Shown here: one piece after another, positions 59,801 to 64,000 of the stretch
Position numbering within the stretch: position 1 is the stretch's first letter
Layout of the letters: the number at the start of each line of letters is the position of its first letter
From: Tritrichomonas musculus
Taxonomy: Eukaryota > Parabasalia > Tritrichomonadida > Tritrichomonadidae
Reading direction: 5' to 3'
Length of the DNA stretch: 64,000 bases
Assembly: GCA_039105265.1 (NCBI GenBank)
Contig: JAPFFF010000002.1
Span: forward strand, 3,782,001-3,846,000
The notes under the pieces: model-generated
Database searches by the model: none
Told to the model about the DNA's origin: nothing
Seen by the model: only the letters and a program-made list of their open reading frames with translations
Position numbers and translations under genes: made by a program

Positions 59801-60628
59801 TATAACTTGATCAACTTTTTGCATAATTTTATCAAGATCAAAAGAACCATAGTGGAAGAAAAGTGCATTTGATGGATGATAATACATATCATGCATTCTT
59901 TTCAACTGCTCAAGCGTTAAGTTGGCAATTGCAGGTGGATATCCGCCATATTCAAGTCTAAAAAGCGAGTCAGGGTATAAATTTTTCCGAATTAAAGATT
60001 CAAAATAATCTGATGGCTTTGATAAACTACCAACCATTTCATTATAAACAACGCCAGAATGATGCAGTGCTGATGATGTATCATTTGGTGATTCGAATTC
60101 GAGATGATGACATTCGGATTCAAAAGCAATTTGATTTAATTGAGGATGAAATGAAGCATCTAAATAAACATCCAATATATTGAAAAAATCATTAGAATTT
60201 GTCGTTGAAAATGGATAAGCAGTCCATTCTATTGATGTAAAGGCATTCAGTAGAGTGGCAAGCGATCTTTTTAACAATTCGGAAAAAACTGAATTTATCG
60301 GATAATGATCAGATCCATGAAGCGACATATGCTCAAGCACATGAGTGGATCCTGTATCATCAATACATGTCGTTCGAAATGTAGTTGCAAAAAAGTTATG
60401 AGTATCATTCGTTTGAATATGAATAAAAGGACTTCCATGAATTGAATGAATATATAAAAATGCTTCAATATTGTACTCTGGATATGAACGCTTTTCTTTA
60501 AATATAAAATTATGAGTTATTTCTTTTTTTGTAATTTGCGAATATGAAAAATATGCGGAAAGAATAACGGCAAGAGGAACAGTATAAGATAGTAAACCAG
60601 AAAGATGTTGAAGAAAAATCGTATTCAT
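56882..60628 (-). CDS. M16C metallopeptidase, presequence-protease-like
   Basis: 1248 residues. Inverted zinc site HVLEH at 96-100 and the third ligand region YNEMVG (Glu 197), the spacing known from PreP/Cym1. Also typical are HGSDHYP, LLNAFTSIEWTAYPF, and NDFFNILDVYLDASFHP. These clamshell enzymes degrade short peptides such as cleaved targeting presequences. Residues about 10-30 form a hydrophobic segment (GLLSYTVPLAVILSAYFSY), so the protein may be membrane-anchored or targeted. Two Lys/Glu/Asn-rich insertions (about 285-385 and 880-985) lengthen it beyond the usual 1000 residues, the second lying in the second half. Localisation to the hydrogenosome is possible but not shown by sequence. 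Confidence 0.85.
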   Translation of the reverse strand: MNTIFLQHLSGLLSYTVPLAVILSAYFSYSQITKKEITHNFIFKEKRSYPEYNIEAFLYIHSIHGSPFIHIQTNDTHNFFATTFRTTCIDDTGSTHVLEHMSLHGSDHYPINSVFSELLKRSLATLLNAFTSIEWTAYPFSTTNSNDFFNILDVYLDASFHPQLNQIAFESECHHLEFESPNDTSSALHHSGVVYNEMVGSLSKPSDYFESLIRKNLYPDSLFRLEYGGYPPAIANLTLEQLKRMHDMYYHPSNALFFHYGSFDLDKIMQKVDQVISDPQFNNADKVLFHGNNNNQNIKKDQENDLEDNIYQQIDDNDNQNNEINDGNYQPNDDKVELKQNQLDDHKRLQQNSKKDETKIIQNKDLKSNNPELRIKEKNVKEYFDLEKLINQPRWNSPRYVIAEGPSNGQIGDNGEEKVTVSVSWMVGDLRNVTEITDLTFLSLLLTDTILSPLYKSLITTRIGTNFINTGFMSYTRSPYFCIGLEGVEMTEAIKFNQTVLDILNDVYKNGFDSDRIYSTLHNFEISQKTISNQQGINFWHGLISFWIHNVNPFEVLDENWQIERIKRILKINPRYFEMILKHQLINNKHRLDLIMKGVQNFQEKQAEKVKQELAEMKEKMSNSELKKIVEETNKIQQFVDAPRPVHLLPSITKNDINETQPTKLTVEYPLNNDKIMTFVQPTNDIVYLTVKCDLPVDSKDIELVPILSLLLNQIGADDLDENEFANQASLYTGGISVSHIIVPSKDDPNSFKASLLFSGSALSSDIEKFMKLIQKMLTKPWLNNTKRINILLSEKVSAFPNRIAENGHYYALLYSSAGISTSSTLQEMWDGITNMRYVKKLLNLSKAELKEIEIHEKEEKKIKEHENNENDVKVEKKDHENDESSKKQKRHLDHEKLNQKIKKDKENEKNKKLRNKIRTQNVNKKINKNVRRREDNIDKSEKIKNEVKTSTKEKATTLSIDNILKNSKQNSLTSILTNAYYKSLVLSSKSSFTASITCCSDDKDKMEELVTNLLKNLPYHSTPSTYNNNKQTNEIIENSKAHFLKYPKTHLKIDSSTFFCGVSVPSPSYNSNSSTSFQVAAKLAQAEYLFGAIREKLGAYGAMARYSALMGTTSFLSYRDTSPLLVLKAIDDIIESLATNKKSNLLPPIDDQMVDRAIVQVFSGFDAPIAPKNAGDSWFLSGVDDALLQKRRSALLKVNKKSIVEDFVYIEEKMKNKLGRETIVGGKIDKALIPEFHVVDVFDLDKK

Positions 60629-61008
60629 TTTCTAATTTTATTTTGAAAATATTTTTGTAAAACATTCAATTTGATACAATATTTAGATAGTAGAAAAAAA
60701 TTGAAATATCTTAATATCATAATGATTTATTAATGAACAAAGATAATTAATTATAAAAGTATAAGCTAGATTTGCGTCATTCCGTATTTGAATTGCAATT
60801 TCTATTTAATGATATATCAAAATTTGTAATCATAGAAAAATCATCAATATTTAATTTATTTATACATCCCAATTTGTAACAAACTTCAATTTAATGAGGT
60901 TTGAATATTATTCATCTTATCCCTAGATAAGAAATTCATATTTTATAAAGAAGATCTTGACTTACAAATTTTTATGAATTAAATAAATACATTGGATAAA
61001 GAATATTC
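60629..61008. other. 380-bp spacer between two minus-strand genes
   Basis: AT-rich, no gene or repeat recognised. It contains the 3' end of the kinase transcript and the promoter of the M16C gene. Confidence 0.4.
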
Positions 61009-63846
61009 TTATTCTAAATTTTTTCCTAGTTCTTTTGCAATGAGAAATTTTGATTGTATTGAATTTAACTTATTATTATTATTACCGACTAAATCACGGA
61101 GAGCAACATTAAAAACTATATTTGTATCATCATAGATTAAATTTTTCGAATCAGCACAAATATATAAACTAGTTTTATCAGAGAAGGATGCTTGAAGTGA
61201 CTTTCCATTCATTTTAAATAAAATTCCATCTTTTTTGTTTGTTCCCCAATATTTAATATAATCAAGCTGCACTGATTTCATTTTCTCAAAAAGAGAATCG
61301 GAATCTTCTTGAAAACGAATAATACTTGAATCAATATATTTCATAGCAATCTTTTTTAGATTTTTAGCAAAATGCCTGACAATTAATATTTTCTTTTTGT
61401 TTGGTAGCGTAATAGATGGTTGCGCATTTTCATTTTTGCTGTCTGCTTTAGGATTGTTAAATTCGTTCTTAATTATAGAATCATTTTCTTTATCAATGAT
61501 TTCATTAAAGCTAGGATTAACATCATCTTGATTACAGAAATCTTTCTTAATTTTGATAGAATTCGTTTGGCTTTTATTTGAACTATTTTGAATATCATCA
61601 TTTTTAGCTTTAGAAGAATTATTTCGGCTGTTATTAACATCATTTTTATCAACATTATCATTTTTTTGCTTGCCATTTGATAACTCATTGCTTTCAGCTG
61701 AATAATCATCGAGTTTAACAATTTCCATTTTTGAATTTGGTTTCGAATAGAATTGAGCGAATCTTTCAGTTGGTTCCATAATAATACGAGATAGGTCATT
61801 AAAGCATACACCAACACATCCATTATACAGAATATATCCAAGTCCATATCTACTAGAATAATCCCACCAAAGCAAAACTGAGCATGATGGAAAAGCACTT
61901 GAATGATCTGATGGTATAATACCATAATCAATACGATAGTCGAGGTTATCTTGGATATTTGATCGAACTACTGAAGAGGCTGCTAATTTGCCATCTACTA
62001 GCAGTTTACTTGCTTTTGGCTGCTCTGCTGAGTGTTTGCCCAAAATCTTTGTTGATTGTCTAGAATTATTTTGGTTAATTCCTTGATATTGCTTTTCTTT
62101 CTCAGCATGTTTAGCTGCATCTTCTATAGTTTCAATAGTAGCTTTGATGATAATTGAGGAACTCTGTTCATGCTTGAAATCATCACTTTTTTGCTTAATT
62201 TTTTGAAGCTTATGATAGTGTTCCTCCCACCAGATTTCTTCTTTTATATCTGACATTTGTATATTTGGAATTATCATTTCTGATATTTTTTTATTAGAAT
62301 TTTTATCTCGAGGCATATAATATGGATCTTTCTGAAAAATGGCATGCCGTGAAGTATTACTCTTTGGTACAGGAGAAACAGATCGTTTTTTAGGAGATTG
62401 CGATGACGTTAAATGGTCAGTCGCCAACAAAGAAGAATGGTTTAAAGTAAATTGTGAATTATTTCGCGAAATATTAGATTCAATTGATGCATAAATGACC
62501 GGGCGTGAGGGAGAAAAGGAACGCTTTTTTAAATTCAGCGTTTTTTTATCCTGAGATGATAAATTTCCGTAATTTACTGGACGTTCTGGAGATTTGGAGC
62601 GATTTTGAATTTTTTTTGAATCATTTGGTACAACACTCTGCGGATTTAATGACAAAGGCGAATTGTTTTGTTGATTTTGAGTGAAACGATATGCTTCATT
62701 TGAATTATGAGATGGGGAATTAGAATTATGATTTGAATTACTTGATAATACAGAAGGAGAAACAGAGGAAGAGCGATTTGACGGCGCGTTGGAAGTTGAA
62801 GATGATGCATAAGTGGAAGTTGATATATGGGATGTATTTACATTCGTAAACTTAATACTTGAATCAAAAGAATTTGCTTTTTTGTTTGTGGACTTTTCAG
62901 TAGACAGGCATAAAAATGGGTGTTTTAGTAATTTTCGTGCAGTAGGTCTTTCTAATGGATTTTTTTTTAATATAGAATCGACAAATGATTTTGCTTGTTC
63001 TGATACAACAGGCCACCTTGGCCAATCATAGTGAACTTGCCGAATTCTTTCAAAAGTTTTTTTGTTATTTGAAGATTTAAACGGTCTCTGACCAGTTAAC
63101 ATCAGAAAAACAATAACACCAACACCCCAAACATCAACTGCTGAAGTATGTGAATCACGATCGATAACTTCAGGTGAAATATAATTGGGCGTCCCGCAAA
63201 TTGAAACAACACTAGACTTATCGGAAACATCATCGAAATTAATACTTAAGCCAAAATCAGAAAGTTTGACAACTCCATCATTTGTCATAAGAAAATTTTG
63301 AAGTTTAATATCTCTATGAATAACTCTGGCGTGCAAATGCAAATAATCAAGCGCTAATAGAACTTGCTTTGTAATTTTTATTACCTCAAATTCGGGAAGA
63401 TATACTATACCATTTTGATCATTAAAAAAGCGTGAATTGTAATTATATTGTGCTTTATATTTCCTTTTGTTATTATTAGTGTTGAAATTTTTGATGTATT
63501 CTAAGACATTTCCTCCTTCACATAACTCTAAAATGAAGTATATGTAATATTCATCATGAAATGTTCCTAAAAATTTTACAATATTAGGATGATTTAACGA
63601 TCTATGTATAGTCATTTCATTAATTAATTTTTTCTTAATTTTTTGGCTTTCAAGCCTCGATTTCGGGGTGCATTTAAGTGCAACTTTCATTTTTGAGGGA
63701 CTTTCAATGGCAGAATAAACAACGCCAAAGCCACCTTTTCCAATCTCTTCCAAAATGTCGTATTTTAATAGTTTTCCATCATGCTTCTTTCTATAAAGAA
63801 CAGAAGGGACAGGATGATTTCCATCATGATTACTACATTGATGCAT
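61009..63846 (-). CDS. PLK: polo-like kinase with two polo boxes
   Basis: 945 residues from ATG 63846 (codons further upstream lack an ATG). Kinase domain about 30-316: GKGGFG loop, ALK lysine, HRDIKLQN, DFGLS, CGTPNYISPEV, and a polo-type DWP near its end. The T-loop reads VVSICGTPNY, with Ser where animal PLK1 has the activating Thr. A Ser/Pro/Asn-rich linker (about 320-520, many SP and SPxR sites) follows. Polo box 1 (about 650-720: WWDYSSRYGLGYILYNGCVGVCFND) and polo box 2 (about 815-935: VQLDYIKYWGTNKKDGILFKM, GKSLQASFSDKT) bind phosphorylated partners and place the kinase at basal bodies, spindle or division site. Residues 721-810 are a low-complexity insert between the boxes. Confidence 0.92.
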   Translation of the reverse strand: MHQCSNHDGNHPVPSVLYRKKHDGKLLKYDILEEIGKGGFGVVYSAIESPSKMKVALKCTPKSRLESQKIKKKLINEMTIHRSLNHPNIVKFLGTFHDEYYIYFILELCEGGNVLEYIKNFNTNNNKRKYKAQYNYNSRFFNDQNGIVYLPEFEVIKITKQVLLALDYLHLHARVIHRDIKLQNFLMTNDGVVKLSDFGLSINFDDVSDKSSVVSICGTPNYISPEVIDRDSHTSAVDVWGVGVIVFLMLTGQRPFKSSNNKKTFERIRQVHYDWPRWPVVSEQAKSFVDSILKKNPLERPTARKLLKHPFLCLSTEKSTNKKANSFDSSIKFTNVNTSHISTSTYASSSTSNAPSNRSSSVSPSVLSSNSNHNSNSPSHNSNEAYRFTQNQQNNSPLSLNPQSVVPNDSKKIQNRSKSPERPVNYGNLSSQDKKTLNLKKRSFSPSRPVIYASIESNISRNNSQFTLNHSSLLATDHLTSSQSPKKRSVSPVPKSNTSRHAIFQKDPYYMPRDKNSNKKISEMIIPNIQMSDIKEEIWWEEHYHKLQKIKQKSDDFKHEQSSSIIIKATIETIEDAAKHAEKEKQYQGINQNNSRQSTKILGKHSAEQPKASKLLVDGKLAASSVVRSNIQDNLDYRIDYGIIPSDHSSAFPSCSVLLWWDYSSRYGLGYILYNGCVGVCFNDLSRIIMEPTERFAQFYSKPNSKMEIVKLDDYSAESNELSNGKQKNDNVDKNDVNNSRNNSSKAKNDDIQNSSNKSQTNSIKIKKDFCNQDDVNPSFNEIIDKENDSIIKNEFNNPKADSKNENAQPSITLPNKKKILIVRHFAKNLKKIAMKYIDSSIIRFQEDSDSLFEKMKSVQLDYIKYWGTNKKDGILFKMNGKSLQASFSDKTSLYICADSKNLIYDDTNIVFNVALRDLVGNNNNKLNSIQSKFLIAKELGKNLE

Positions 63847-64000
63847 TTTTATATGACCAAATATCAATGGAATATTAAAACATAAAATACATACGTTATT
63901 TTCCTCTTAAAAAATTACAACTTTTCATATAAAATAACTACCAATGTTACTTATTTATCCATTATACTAGAATATTTTAAGTTTTAAGCACAATATTTTT
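63847..64000. other. upstream of the polo-like kinase
   Basis: AT-rich promoter region, cut by the window edge. On the minus strand, TCATATAAAA directly before the ATG resembles a trichomonad TCA-type initiator close to the start codon, as is usual for these organisms' very short leaders; this is only a resemblance. Confidence 0.35.

Overview
The window looks like nuclear DNA of a parabasalid protist, most probably a Tritrichomonas-like species. This is an inference from four things: very AT-rich intergenic DNA, long intron-free genes using the standard code, a giant Pmp-type beta-helix surface protein, and an intact-looking Maverick (Polinton) element.

Layout. Bases 1-160 hold the 3' end of a host gene. 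Bases 507-2492 are a foldback element made of nested palindromes, with a 9-bp target duplication GAATTAAAA. At its right edge sits a 23.2-kb Maverick (2496-25647) with a 6-bp target duplication GCCGAA and 268-bp terminal inverted repeats (TIRs). The Maverick looks whole and young. It carries protein-primed DNA polymerase B with OTU-like, zinc-finger and HNH segments, a PD-(D/E)XK-like nuclease, a KilA-N protein, an HNH nuclease, an FtsK/HerA-type packaging ATPase, small coiled-coil proteins, a small amphipathic capsid-type protein, a putative major capsid protein, an integrase, a large structural protein and a fibre-like protein. I see no obvious adenain-type protease.

Bases 27434-39958 encode one 4174-residue type I membrane protein of Pmp/beta-helix type. 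Bases 40060-53500 hold no convincing gene. Much of this stretch is a mosaic of non-autonomous DNA transposons with matched target duplications (hAT-like 8-bp, Mutator-like 9-bp, one TTAA). Then come a tail-anchored RCC1-repeat protein (53549-55498), two more small transposons in the convergent 3' space, an M16C presequence-protease-like enzyme (60628-56882, minus) and a polo-like kinase with two polo boxes (63846-61009, minus).

Most unusual observation. Inside the Maverick there is a family of GC-rich mini-elements of about 26-35 bp. Each is stem-loop 1, a four-base (T/A)CAG spacer, then stem-loop 2, and each is preceded by TTC. Stem sequences differ between copies but pairing is kept. One copy is present in the left TIR and absent, as a clean 35-bp indel, from the otherwise near-identical right TIR. 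Two copies lie in frame inside genes. They look like mobile or self-propagating double-hairpin elements in a nuclear virus-like element.

How the parts work together. The Maverick genes would form a self-synthesizing unit (replication by polymerase B, packaging by the ATPase, capsid proteins, integration by the integrase). The host genes nearby serve surface exposure (Pmp), peptide degradation (M16C) and cell-cycle control (PLK) and have no evident link to the element.
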